Part shown: positions 1-5,502 of the stretch, one piece after another
How positions within the stretch are numbered: position 1 is the first letter of the stretch
How the letters are laid out: each line of letters starts with the position of its first letter
Origin: Xanthobacteraceae bacterium
GTDB taxonomy: Bacteria > Pseudomonadota > Alphaproteobacteria > Rhizobiales > Xanthobacteraceae
Assembly: GCA_030044035.1 (NCBI GenBank)
Contig: JASHWN010000548.1
Coordinates: forward strand, 1 to 5,502
Reading direction: 5' to 3'
DNA: 5,502 nucleotides
Program-made: the position numbers and the translations under genes
The notes under the pieces: generated by a model
Told to the model about the DNA's origin: nothing
The model's input: only the letters and a program-made list of their open reading frames with translations
Database searches by the model: none

Positions 1-1230
1 TACGAAGAGGCGGGCCACAGTTTTGCCCATATGGGCATCAACACCGGCAAGGCGAGCGTCGATCTTGCGGCGCTGCTCAAATACAAGGACGAGAATGTCG
101 AGGCTAACGTCAAAGGCGTCGCGTTCCTGTTCAAGAAAAACAAGATCGAGGCGTTTCACGGTACCGGCCGCATCGTCGCACCCGGCCAGGTCGAGGTGAA
201 AGCCGACGACGGCAAAGCGCAGACGTTGGCGACCAAGGCGATCGTCATCGCCACCGGCTCGGACGTGGCGCAGCTCCCTGGCATCGATTTCGATGAAGCG
301 CGCATCGTGTCATCGACCGGCGCGCTGGCGCTGAGCAAGGTGCCGCAGAAGCTGCTGGTGGTCGGCGCCGGCATTATCGGCCTCGAGCTGGGCTCGGTGT
401 GGCGGCGATTGGGCGCGCAGGTGACGATTGTCGAATTTCTCGACCACATCCTGCCAGGCATCGACGCCGAGATCGCGCGGGCGTTCCAGCGCATCCAAGA
501 GAGGCAGGGCATTGCGTTCAAACTGTCGTCGAAGGTTGCCGCGGTCGACAGCTCCGGAAAGCTGCTCAAGATCAAGGTGGAGCCGGCCGCCGGCGGCGGG
601 GCCGCGGAGCAGATCGAGGCCGACGTCGTGCTGGTGGCGATCGGCCGCGTGCCCTACACCGACGGCCTCGGCCTCGAAGCGCTCGGCGTCAAGCGCGACA
701 ATCGCGGCCGCGTCATGGTCGACGCGCATTACCGCACCAACATCGCCGGCATCCATGCCATCGGCGATGCTATCGCCGGCCCGATGCTGGCGCACAAGGC
801 CGAGGACGAAGGCGTTGCGGTCGCCGAGCTCCTTGCCGGTCAGGCCGGCCACGTCAATTACGACGTGATCCCGAACGTCGTCTACACGTTCCCGCAGATC
901 GCCAGCGTCGGCAGGACCGAGGAGGAAGTAATGCAAGCCGGCATCGCCTACGCGGTCGGCAAATTTCCGTTCAGCGCCAACGCCCGCGCGCGCGCCAATC
1001 TCGCCACCGACGGCTTTGTCAAAATCCTCACCGACGCCAAGACCGACCGCGTGCTCGGCGTGCACATTCTCGGCCCCGACGCCGAAGCGATGATCGCCGA
1101 GGCCGCGATCGCCATGGAGTTCGGCGCTTCGTCCGAAGACATCGCCCGCACCTGCCACGCCCATCCGACCTTGAGCGAGGCCATGAAGGAAGCAGCGCTC
1201 GCGGTGGCCAAGCGCGCGATCAATATGTAA
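1..1230 (+). CDS. lpd: Dihydrolipoyl dehydrogenase (E3), 5'-truncated by window edge
   Basis: This is the E3 subunit of 2-oxoacid dehydrogenase complexes, a cytoplasmic FAD enzyme that reoxidises dihydrolipoyl groups with NAD+. The reading frame is open from base 1; the ATG at 31 is internal, because the ten residues before it (YEEAGHSFAH) are typical E3 sequence. Of 409 visible residues, ATGS at 84-87 is the family's central motif. GAGIIG at 122-127 is the NAD-binding loop, with E145 ending its second strand. IGDAIAG at 254-260 contacts FAD. HAHPTLSE at 386-393 carries the catalytic His388-Glu393 pair, and the dimerisation domain is complete. Family members are about 465 residues, so some 57 are missing, including the first FAD loop and the redox-active CxxxxC, which must lie left of the window. 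Which complex it serves (2-oxoglutarate, pyruvate or other) cannot be told here. A repeat follows 23 bases after the stop. Function is secure. Confidence 0.96.
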   Translation, partial: YEEAGHSFAHMGINTGKASVDLAALLKYKDENVEANVKGVAFLFKKNKIEAFHGTGRIVAPGQVEVKADDGKAQTLATKAIVIATGSDVAQLPGIDFDEARIVSSTGALALSKVPQKLLVVGAGIIGLELGSVWRRLGAQVTIVEFLDHILPGIDAEIARAFQRIQERQGIAFKLSSKVAAVDSSGKLLKIKVEPAAGGGAAEQIEADVVLVAIGRVPYTDGLGLEALGVKRDNRGRVMVDAHYRTNIAGIHAIGDAIAGPMLAHKAEDEGVAVAELLAGQAGHVNYDVIPNVVYTFPQIASVGRTEEEVMQAGIAYAVGKFPFSANARARANLATDGFVKILTDAKTDRVLGVHILGPDAEAMIAEAAIAMEFGASSEDIARTCHAHPTLSEAMKEAALAVAKRAINM

Positions 1231-1253
1231 TACCATCTGCAAAAATGCTGACC

Positions 1254-1357
1254 TGTCATGCCCCGCGAAAGCGGGGGCATCCAGTAGTCACCGATGTTGG
1301 AGCAGAAGCTCGAAGCGGCCGTGATTACTGGATCACCCGCTTTCGCGGGTGATGACA
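1254..1357. repeat. Dispersed palindromic repeat (GAAA-hairpin type) between lpd and hyuB
   Basis: Two arms of about 32 bases, 1254-1286 and 1326-1357, are near-perfect inverted copies around a 39-base unique centre. Each arm is itself a hairpin: 1261-1276 is a 6-bp stem closed by GAAA, and 1335-1350 is a 6-bp stem closed by TTTC, which reads GAAA on the other strand. Both arms start or end with TGTCAT and CCAGTA or their complements. From memory, such elements occur in many copies between genes of Bradyrhizobium and relatives; the copy number here cannot be seen. The position between two co-directional genes suggests it may act as an attenuator, terminator or mRNA-stabilising structure for lpd, although no T-run follows either hairpin. 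No coding content is supported. Confidence 0.85.
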
Positions 1358-1379
1358 ATGACTCAATGATTAGGGCGGT

Positions 1380-1388
1380 TGGTATAAA
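1380..1388 (+). promoter_or_regulatory. Possible extended -10 promoter of hyuB
   Basis: TGGTATAAA fits the extended -10 pattern TGn-TATAAT with one mismatch and lies 22 bases before the hyuB ATG, just after the repeat. No convincing -35 hexamer is visible 16-18 bases upstream, which an extended -10 site can tolerate. If used, the 5' leader would be only about 15 bases. This is pattern evidence only. Confidence 0.3.
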
Positions 1389-1410
1389 TCCTCGCAGTGA
1401 CAAGTGAGTA

Positions 1411-3069
1411 ATGGTCGACGCCATCACCACCCAGGTCGTGCGCAACCGCGTCTCCAGCTTGATGCAGGAGATGCACTATCACTTCTATCGCTCCGGCTAT
1501 TCGACCATCATCCGCGAGTCGCGCGACTTCTCCTGCGTCATCCTCGATTGCTGCGGCGGCTTGATCGTGGCGCCGCCGATGTTCTTTCACGCCCCGGTCT
1601 ACCGGCACCTGGTCGGCCGCATCTTGCAGCGTTACGGCGACGACCTGCACGACGGCGACATGTTCGTCTGCAATCATCCGTACGAAGGCGGCCTGCCGCA
1701 TGTCTCCGACATGGCGTTCGTGGCGCCGATCCGCTCGGGCGGCACTTTGGTCGGCTTTGCCGGATCGATCGCCCACAAGGCCGACATCGGCGGCACCATG
1801 CCGGGCTCGACCTCCGCCAGCGCCACGGAAATTTTCCAGGAAGGCTTGCTGCTGCCGCCGGTGAAAATTTCTGCGCGCGGCGCCTACAACGCCGATCTCG
1901 AACGCCTGATCCTCGCCAACAGCCGCCAGCCGGACCTCGTCCGCGGCGACATGCAGGCGCAGATGGCAGCGACCCGCATGGGCGCCGACCGCGTCCTGAA
2001 AACCTGCGAGCAGTTCGGCGTCGCCGCCGTCATGGATTCGTTCGCCGCATTGCTCAAGGGCGCCGCGGACGAGTTGCGCACAGCGATCACGGCGCTGCCG
2101 AACGGCGAGGCTTCGGCCGAAGGCTTTATGGACAGCGACGGCGTTGAGCTCGACCGGCCGGTGCGCTTTGCCGTCACCGTGCGCGTCAACGACGGCGACA
2201 TCGAATTCGATTTTTCAAAAAGCGACCGCCAGGCGCGCGGCCCCGTCAACCTGCGGCCCTCGATGGTCGAGGCCTGCGTGTTCTATGGCCTGATCGGCGC
2301 GCTCGATCCGAAGCTCAACTTCAACGACGGCATGCGCGAGGTGGTGCGGTTCAAATACGCGCCCGACACCGTGACCAATGCCAGCCCGCCGGCGCCGGTC
2401 AGCTCCTATCAGGCCGCCAACCTGAAGCTCGTCGACGTGATCCTCGAAGCGCTGGCGCCGTTCCGGCCCGAGCGCGCGGTCGCGAATGCGGGCTCGAGCG
2501 GCGCGCTCTTGATCTCCTGGACCGGCGGCGGCCGGCCCGGCCAGCCGTCGATGCAATATGAGATTCTCGGCTCGGCCTATGGCGGCGGCAACGGCAACGA
2601 CGGCGCCTCGGCGCTGGCGACGCATTTGAGCAACCTGCACATCACGCCGATCGAAATTCTGGAAACCGAGTTTCCCTGCCGCGTCGTCGAGTTCGACCTG
2701 GCGTGCGACTCCGGCGGCGCCGGCCAATTCCGCGGCGGGCTTGCGTTCCGCCGCGTCTACGAATTGCTGCAGGACGCCACATTGGTGCGCCGCTACGACC
2801 GCGCCAAATTTCCGCCCAACGGCATTGCCGGCGGCAGACCGGGCAGCCGCAGCCGCTTCGTCATTCATCTCGGCGGCGCCGGCGAGCGCGAAACGCCGGC
2901 CTCCGGCCGCTACGAGCTGCGCGCCGGCGAGCGTTTTTTGCTGCAGAGCGCCGGCGGCGGCGGCTACGGCGATCCACGCCGGCGCGATCGCGCCGCGCTC
3001 AAGCGCGACATCGCCGAGGGCTACGTCTCGGCCGAGGCCGCGGCGCACCAGTATGGCGGCAAAGGTTGA
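1411..3069 (+). CDS. hyuB: Hydantoinase B / oxoprolinase family protein (HyuB-like subunit)
   Basis: This 552-residue protein matches the usual length (about 520-570) and motif order of the hydantoinase B family, whose members work with a HyuA ATPase subunit in ATP-dependent opening of hydantoins, 5-oxoproline and other lactams, or in acetone/acetophenone carboxylation. Visible landmarks are SRDFSC at 37-42, CNHPYEGG at 87-94 (family NDPYxGG), AHKADIGGTMPGS at 121-133, TEIFQEG at 139-145, the glycine-rich YGGGNGNDGAS at 390-400, GGAGQFRGG at 435-443, and the terminal SAGGGGYGDP at 513-522. The ATG at 1411 is the first possible start, since an in-frame TGA lies at 1405-1407. The Shine-Dalgarno signal is poor (AAGTGAG, only 2 bases from the ATG). 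No hyuA lies in the window: lpd is upstream and small membrane genes are downstream, so the partner and exact substrate are unknown. The family call is strong; the substrate is not assignable. Confidence 0.93.
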   Translation: MVDAITTQVVRNRVSSLMQEMHYHFYRSGYSTIIRESRDFSCVILDCCGGLIVAPPMFFHAPVYRHLVGRILQRYGDDLHDGDMFVCNHPYEGGLPHVSDMAFVAPIRSGGTLVGFAGSIAHKADIGGTMPGSTSASATEIFQEGLLLPPVKISARGAYNADLERLILANSRQPDLVRGDMQAQMAATRMGADRVLKTCEQFGVAAVMDSFAALLKGAADELRTAITALPNGEASAEGFMDSDGVELDRPVRFAVTVRVNDGDIEFDFSKSDRQARGPVNLRPSMVEACVFYGLIGALDPKLNFNDGMREVVRFKYAPDTVTNASPPAPVSSYQAANLKLVDVILEALAPFRPERAVANAGSSGALLISWTGGGRPGQPSMQYEILGSAYGGGNGNDGASALATHLSNLHITPIEILETEFPCRVVEFDLACDSGGAGQFRGGLAFRRVYELLQDATLVRRYDRAKFPPNGIAGGRPGSRSRFVIHLGGAGERETPASGRYELRAGERFLLQSAGGGGYGDPRRRDRAALKRDIAEGYVSAEAAAHQYGGKG

Positions 3070-3258
3070 GCGCCGCATCAAGTGTCAGTGCAAGTCGCTG
3101 ACCCTACGGGTAGGAAATCCTATTGTGATTGCCCATTATAGATTGTATGTGCTTCAACCTCTCGACGGTGCACGAGTGATTCGGTAAGGGGAGCCTGCCG
3201 TTAGCTGCCGGTCCCCGCGTAAGGGTTATCGGTCTTACCTCTCGCGGGGATTGGTGCA
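3070..3258 (+). other. Intergenic leader with hairpins; composition shifts here
   Basis: This gap is non-coding as far as I can see. A hairpin at 3084-3102 (7-bp stem including one G-T pair, 5-base loop) lies 15 bases after the hyuB stop but has no T-run, so it is a weak terminator candidate. The sequence becomes AT-richer from about 3115: 3121-3180 is 26 of 60 GC. A TATAGA at 3137-3142 and a TTGTGA / 17 bases / TATGTG pair at 3123-3151 are weak promoter-like strings, neither compelling. The right end holds the hairpin listed separately. Confidence 0.4.
3212..3250 (+). promoter_or_regulatory. Hairpin overlapping the ribosome binding site of the 62-aa gene
   Basis: TCCCCGCG at 3212-3219 is perfectly complementary to CGCGGGGA at 3243-3250, and inside it GTAAG at 3219-3223 can pair with CTTAC at 3234-3238 if base 3219 is shared out. 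The 3' arm contains the GGGGA that is the only Shine-Dalgarno candidate for the ATG at 3259 (8-base spacing). An earlier GGTAAG at 3183-3188 is complementary to CTTACC at 3234-3239 and could form an alternative fold. The arrangement resembles translational control by SD masking. It is an inference from complementarity alone; no ligand or known riboswitch class is recognised. Confidence 0.4.
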
Positions 3259-3447
3259 ATGACAGCACGAGAAAACGTCCGGTTTTCGATAATCGTGTTC
3301 GGCGCGGCGTTCCTCTATACAATTGCGAATTGGCTGCCAGGCATCGGACGTGAAGGTGGCCTGAGCCCCACGCTCCTTTTGGTCTCCCTCGCCGTAATGG
3401 TCGGCGCTACCATCGCAATTGAAGCAATAAATAACCGTAGCAGTTAA
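3259..3447 (+). CDS. Small two-helix membrane protein, unknown function
   Basis: I do not recognise this 62-residue protein. Two hydrophobic stretches, about residues 10-26 and 36-56, are joined by a short loop containing PGIGREGG and look like a two-pass inner-membrane hairpin. The N-terminus MTARENVR and C-terminal tail NNRSS are short and polar. The ATG at 3259 has a GGGGA eight bases upstream, within a hairpin. The gene lies in lower-GC DNA and is followed after 25 bases by a second membrane-protein gene, so the two are probably co-transcribed. No toxin, holin or transporter motif is identifiable. The overlapping minus-strand frame (3235-3459) has no comparable features. Confidence is moderate because the gene is short. 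Confidence 0.6.
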   Translation: MTARENVRFSIIVFGAAFLYTIANWLPGIGREGGLSPTLLLVSLAVMVGATIAIEAINNRSS

Positions 3448-3472
3448 CCGGATCTCCATCGGAATTTGCTCG

Positions 3473-3829
3473 ATGAGCTGTGAACCAAGTAATTGGCTCG
3501 TGCAGTTTGTTTATACGCATCTTGGTACGATTTCGATAATTGCAGCGTTGCTCTCCGGAGCGGCGCATCTTCTGCATAACTGGAGCAGTGGGATTAAACT
3601 GAGGCTAGACAGAACGATTGCAAAGGTTGTAGCAGGATTCGTCTTACCCCCTGTTATTGCCATGGCAGGTGCCGTTTTTGATCTGGACCACCTTTTGGGT
3701 TGCGTGACAAATCTGGAACTCTATGTCCTGATCGGAGCGCTCTCAGTCGGCTGGATCACTTGGACCGTATTGTTTCCAGAGAAAATCGGTCAGGAACCTG
3801 CGCCGCATCCGCGGGATAACACTGAATAG
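3473..3829 (+). CDS. Small three-helix membrane protein, unknown function
   Basis: I do not recognise this 118-residue protein. It has three hydrophobic segments, about residues 17-34, 48-69 and 82-101, separated by a basic loop (KLRLDR at 42-47) and an acidic/histidine loop (DLDHLLGC at 69-76). The tail from 102 is polar and proline-containing. The charge pattern suggests that the first loop is cytoplasmic by the positive-inside rule. The ATG at 3473 has GGA at 3461-3463, nine bases upstream. Base composition is about 49% GC over 3481-3780, far below hyuB and the hydrolase, which hints at transfer or weak codon selection. It follows the 62-aa gene by 25 bases, and the two may form a membrane pair. 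The last codons run into GC-rich DNA that resembles a gene remnant in another frame. Confidence 0.65.
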   Translation: MSCEPSNWLVQFVYTHLGTISIIAALLSGAAHLLHNWSSGIKLRLDRTIAKVVAGFVLPPVIAMAGAVFDLDHLLGCVTNLELYVLIGALSVGWITWTVLFPEKIGQEPAPHPRDNTE

Positions 3830-3830
3830 C

Positions 3831-3971
3831 TGCTCCGCGTTCGCCAAAAGAGCGCCGGCGACGGCCCTTGGGATCACCGGCGCCATCAAGGAATTGGTCA
3901 AGGAAGCGCGCCGCATCAAAGCTAGCAACCCGCCGAACTGGACCGGCAAGGGTCCGGCTAAGTACGGATAA
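3831..3971 (+). pseudogene. Probable C-terminal remnant of a lost gene
   Basis: The frame ending at TAA 3969-3971 reads as plausible protein: from 3873, ITGAIKELVKEARRIKASNP and then PNWTGKGPAKYG. In 3873-3968, 25 of 32 codons end in G or C, like the flanking metabolic genes and unlike the adjacent low-GC island. The stretch has an amphipathic helix-like KELVKEARRIK followed by a Pro/Gly/Lys tail, as at many protein C-termini. There is no ATG or GTG in the frame between 3831 and the stop and no ribosome binding site; only a weak TTG at 3894 exists. I cannot name the parent family. It may be chance, but codon bias and composition favour descent from a coding gene whose 5' part has been lost. 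The left limit is arbitrary. Confidence 0.4.
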
Positions 3972-4002
3972 GGCGTAATGATTTTAAGTCGGCACACTCG
4001 AT

Positions 4003-4080
4003 CGTCATTGCGAGCAAAGCGAAGCAATCCAGCGCGGCACCGCCGTTCTGGACTTCGTCGCTTCGCTCCTCGCAATGACG
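4003..4080. repeat. Dispersed palindromic repeat (CGTCATTGCGAG type)
   Basis: The left arm 4003-4032 begins CGTCATTGCGAG and ends CAATCCAG. The right arm 4048-4080 is its inverted copy with a 3-base length difference and small changes, around a 15-base centre. From memory this palindrome is one of the most frequent intergenic repeats in Bradyrhizobium and Rhodopseudomonas-type genomes. It differs in sequence from the repeat at 1254-1357, so the window carries two families. It separates the membrane-gene/remnant region from the hydrolase operon and may act as a transcript 3'-end structure; no T-run follows. Confidence 0.85.
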
Positions 4081-4186
4081 AATTTGCTATCGCTCCCCCG
4101 CGCTACGCCACGCCGGGAACATGAACCCGACCGACCTTGCCCAAATCCATCGTGCTCGGTACTGCATCGTCTCACTTTCTTACGAA

Positions 4187-4192
4187 CTGGAG
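4187..4192 (+). promoter_or_regulatory. Ribosome binding site deciding the hydrolase start
   Basis: CTGGAG here is nine bases before GTG 4202 and fifteen before ATG 4208. Upstream of the alternative ATG 4121 only GGGA, about four bases away, is present. This favours GTG 4202. Confidence 0.5.
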
Positions 4193-4201
4193 CCCCCGCC
4201 C

Positions 4202-5077
4202 GTGCCGATGTCCCCCGGTTACATCCCGTTCCATCCCAATCCGTCGAAGCCGCGCTTTAAGCCGCCGGCCGGCGCGGTCGATGCGCATTGCCACGTGTTC
4301 GGCCCGGAAGCGCAGTTTCCCTATGCGCCGGAGCGCAAATACACGCCGTGCGATGCGCCGAAGGAGAAGCTGTTCGCGCTGCGCGATTTCTTGGGCTTCG
4401 ACAACAACGTCATCGTGCAGGCGTCGTGTCACTCCAAGGACAACCGCGCCATGGTCGATGCGCTCGAGGCGGCGAACGGCAAGGCCAAGGGCGTCGCCTT
4501 CGTCGGCGCGGAGGTTACCGACGACGAATTGAAGTGGATGCATGACTCAGGCGTGCGCGGCGTGCGCTTCAACTTCATCAAGCGGCTGGTCGATTTCACG
4601 CCGCGCGACGTGCTCAACCGCATCGCCGCGCGCGTGCAAAAACTCGGCTGGCACATCGTGATCTATTTCGAAATGCCGGATCTGCCGGAGCTGGAAAGCT
4701 TTTTCACCGGCTTGCCGACCAAAGTCGTGGTCGATCACATGGGCACGCCGGACGTGAACAAGGGCGTCGACCATCCGGAGAACCAGCGCTTTCATCGCCT
4801 GATGGAGACGCACAGGAATTTCTGGGTCAAAGTGACCTGCCCGGAGCGCATGAGTCTGGCCGGCCCGCCCTATGACGACGTGGTGCCGTTCGGCCGCGCT
4901 TTGGTCGAGCGCTTTCCCGACCGCGTCATCTGGGGCACCGATTGGCCGCACCCCAACATGAAGAAAGAAGCGCCCGACGACGGCGTGCTGGTCGATTACA
5001 TTCCGAAAATCGCGCCGAGTGCGGCGCTGCAGCGGGCGCTGCTGGTCGACAATCCGATGCGGCTCTATTGGACTTAG
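4202..5077 (+). CDS. ligI: 2-pyrone-4,6-dicarboxylate hydrolase (LigI-like amidohydrolase)
   Basis: The predicted 291-residue protein resembles LigI, the cytoplasmic PDC lactonase that opens 2-pyrone-4,6-dicarboxylate to 4-carboxy-2-hydroxymuconate / oxalomesaconate in protocatechuate 4,5-cleavage. In GTG-start numbering, residues known in LigI to line the site all have counterparts: DAHCH at 27-31 (His29, His31), Tyr47, QASCH at 73-77 (Ser75), Arg122 and Arg128, IYFE at 154-157 (Tyr155), DHMG at 178-181 (His179), Arg216, and WGTDWPHPNM at 244-253 with catalytic Asp247. Members of this branch are metal-independent. Start choice: GTG 4202 has GGAG nine bases upstream and gives the family length; ATG 4208 is two codons on, while ATG 4121 would add a 29-residue N-terminus unlike the family. 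A thioesterase gene follows after 12 bases. No other lig gene is visible. A related COG3618 lactonase with a different substrate remains possible. Confidence 0.88.
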   Translation: MPMSPGYIPFHPNPSKPRFKPPAGAVDAHCHVFGPEAQFPYAPERKYTPCDAPKEKLFALRDFLGFDNNVIVQASCHSKDNRAMVDALEAANGKAKGVAFVGAEVTDDELKWMHDSGVRGVRFNFIKRLVDFTPRDVLNRIAARVQKLGWHIVIYFEMPDLPELESFFTGLPTKVVVDHMGTPDVNKGVDHPENQRFHRLMETHRNFWVKVTCPERMSLAGPPYDDVVPFGRALVERFPDRVIWGTDWPHPNMKKEAPDDGVLVDYIPKIAPSAALQRALLVDNPMRLYWT

Positions 5078-5089
5078 GCTGGCCGCGTC

Positions 5090-5502
5090 ATGTCCAACGA
5101 TCTCAGCCTCGAAGACGTCCAGGCGCTGGTCACGCAGGCGCCGTTTCATCGCTGGCTCGGTCTCAGCGTCACCGCGGTGCACGATGACGGCATCGAGCTT
5201 AAGGCAAAATGGCGCGAGGAGTGGGTGGTCAACACCGAGCGCGGCTATACCCACGGCGGCGTGCTCGCGGCCTTGATCGACCTTGCCGCCGACTGGGCCA
5301 TGGTCAAACAGACCGGACGCGGCGTGCCGACCATCGACCTGCGCGTCGATTATCACCGGCCGGCGCTGCGCGGCGACCTCATCGCCCGCGGCAAGGTGAT
5401 CCGCGGCGGCGGCCAATTCGCCACCGCCGAGGCGCAAATCTTCGACGCCGACGGCAAGCTTCTCGCCAGCGGCCGCGGCACGTATTTCACGGCGCCGCCG
5501 AA
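5090..5502 (+). CDS. PaaI-family hotdog thioesterase, 3'-truncated by window edge
   Basis: The reading frame from ATG 5090 is open to the window end, giving 137 residues of what is normally a 130-150 residue acyl-CoA thioesterase, so only the last few residues are probably missing. The hotdog signature is clear: YTHGGVLAALIDLAADWA at 53-70, with His55-Gly56-Gly57 before the central helix and Asp64 as the likely catalytic acid, then TIDLRVDYHRPA at 81-92, the characteristic beta strand. The early PFHRWLG at 18-24 is also family-typical. Family members hydrolyse aryl- or acyl-CoA thioesters in the cytoplasm, sometimes rescuing CoA from blocked aromatic-degradation intermediates. It begins 12 bases after the hydrolase stop and in the same frame, so co-transcription is likely; the Shine-Dalgarno signal is weak (GGCTGG). 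The substrate is unknown. Confidence 0.88.
   Translation, partial: MSNDLSLEDVQALVTQAPFHRWLGLSVTAVHDDGIELKAKWREEWVVNTERGYTHGGVLAALIDLAADWAMVKQTGRGVPTIDLRVDYHRPALRGDLIARGKVIRGGGQFATAEAQIFDADGKLLASGRGTYFTAPP

Noticed and set aside
310..1242. 310-aa minus-strand frame opposite lpd
   Set aside because: It lies opposite a certain lpd gene, and its Ala/Gly/Arg/Asp/His-rich sequence is typical of the antisense frame of GC-rich genes; no motif is visible.
399..1352. 317-aa plus-strand frame overlapping lpd
   Set aside because: Arg/Pro-rich low-complexity translation of an alternative frame of lpd that runs on into the repeat.
2215..3081. 288-aa minus-strand frame opposite hyuB
   Set aside because: Shadow of hyuB codon bias, rich in Ala/Gly/Arg, with no recognisable domain.
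3111..3122. TAGGA-AA-TCCTA palindrome after hyuB
   Set aside because: The two-base loop is too small for a hairpin, and as a 12-base near-palindrome it is not significant by itself.
3235..3459. 74-aa minus-strand Cys-rich frame opposite the 62-aa gene
   Set aside because: The scattered cysteines do not form a zinc-binding pattern I recognise, and the plus-strand frame has better membrane-protein features and an SD.
3743..4075. 110-aa minus-strand frame covering the remnant and a repeat
   Set aside because: Its N-terminus is translated repeat arm (the CGTCATTGCGAG palindrome gives LLRFARNDD), a common false gene in these genomes.
4138..4166. TTGCCC / 17 bases / TACTGC as a promoter for the hydrolase
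   Set aside because: The -35 half is fair but the -10 matches the consensus at only two positions; too weak to annotate.
4547..5437. 296-aa minus-strand frame opposite the hydrolase and thioesterase
   Set aside because: It spans two well-supported genes on the other strand and shows only Asp/His/Val/Ala-rich antisense composition.

Overview
The window reads as chromosome from a high-GC alphaproteobacterium, most likely a Hyphomicrobiales member of the Bradyrhizobium / Rhodopseudomonas / Xanthobacteraceae kind. The grounds are the strongly GC-biased third codon positions of the metabolic genes, the alphaproteobacterial look of the proteins, and two dispersed palindromic repeats that I recall as common between genes in this group. 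All supported genes lie on the + strand.

Layout. (1) 1-1230: the C-terminal seven-eighths of a dihydrolipoyl dehydrogenase (E3, lpd), cut by the window edge. (2) 1254-1357: a dispersed palindrome with GAAA-type hairpins, followed by a possible extended -10 promoter. (3) 1411-3069: a complete hydantoinase B / oxoprolinase-family subunit (HyuB-like) with no HyuA partner in the window. (4) 3070-3829: an island of clearly lower GC (147 of 300 bases, 49%, over 3481-3780, against about 72% in a sampled line of hyuB). It holds two unrecognised small membrane proteins (62 and 118 aa) 25 nt apart, preceded by a hairpin that could cover the first gene's ribosome binding site. (5) 3831-3971: a GC-rich stretch that looks like the C-terminal remnant of a lost gene. 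(6) 4003-4080: a second dispersed palindrome of another family. (7) 4202-5077: a LigI-like 2-pyrone-4,6-dicarboxylate hydrolase. (8) 5090-5502: a PaaI-type hotdog thioesterase, cut at the right edge and probably co-transcribed with the hydrolase.

The conserved genes are catabolic or central-metabolic: E3 serves 2-oxoacid dehydrogenases, the LigI-like enzyme belongs to protocatechuate 4,5-cleavage (lignin-type aromatics), and PaaI-type thioesterases often accompany aromatic degradation. I see no single pathway linking all of them. The block looks like separate short transcription units divided by repeats. The least explained part is the low-GC island with its two small membrane proteins and the adjoining gene remnant, which together suggest an insertion or replacement. 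I see no direct evidence of a new defence or mobile system, and no transposase, integrase, tRNA or CRISPR.
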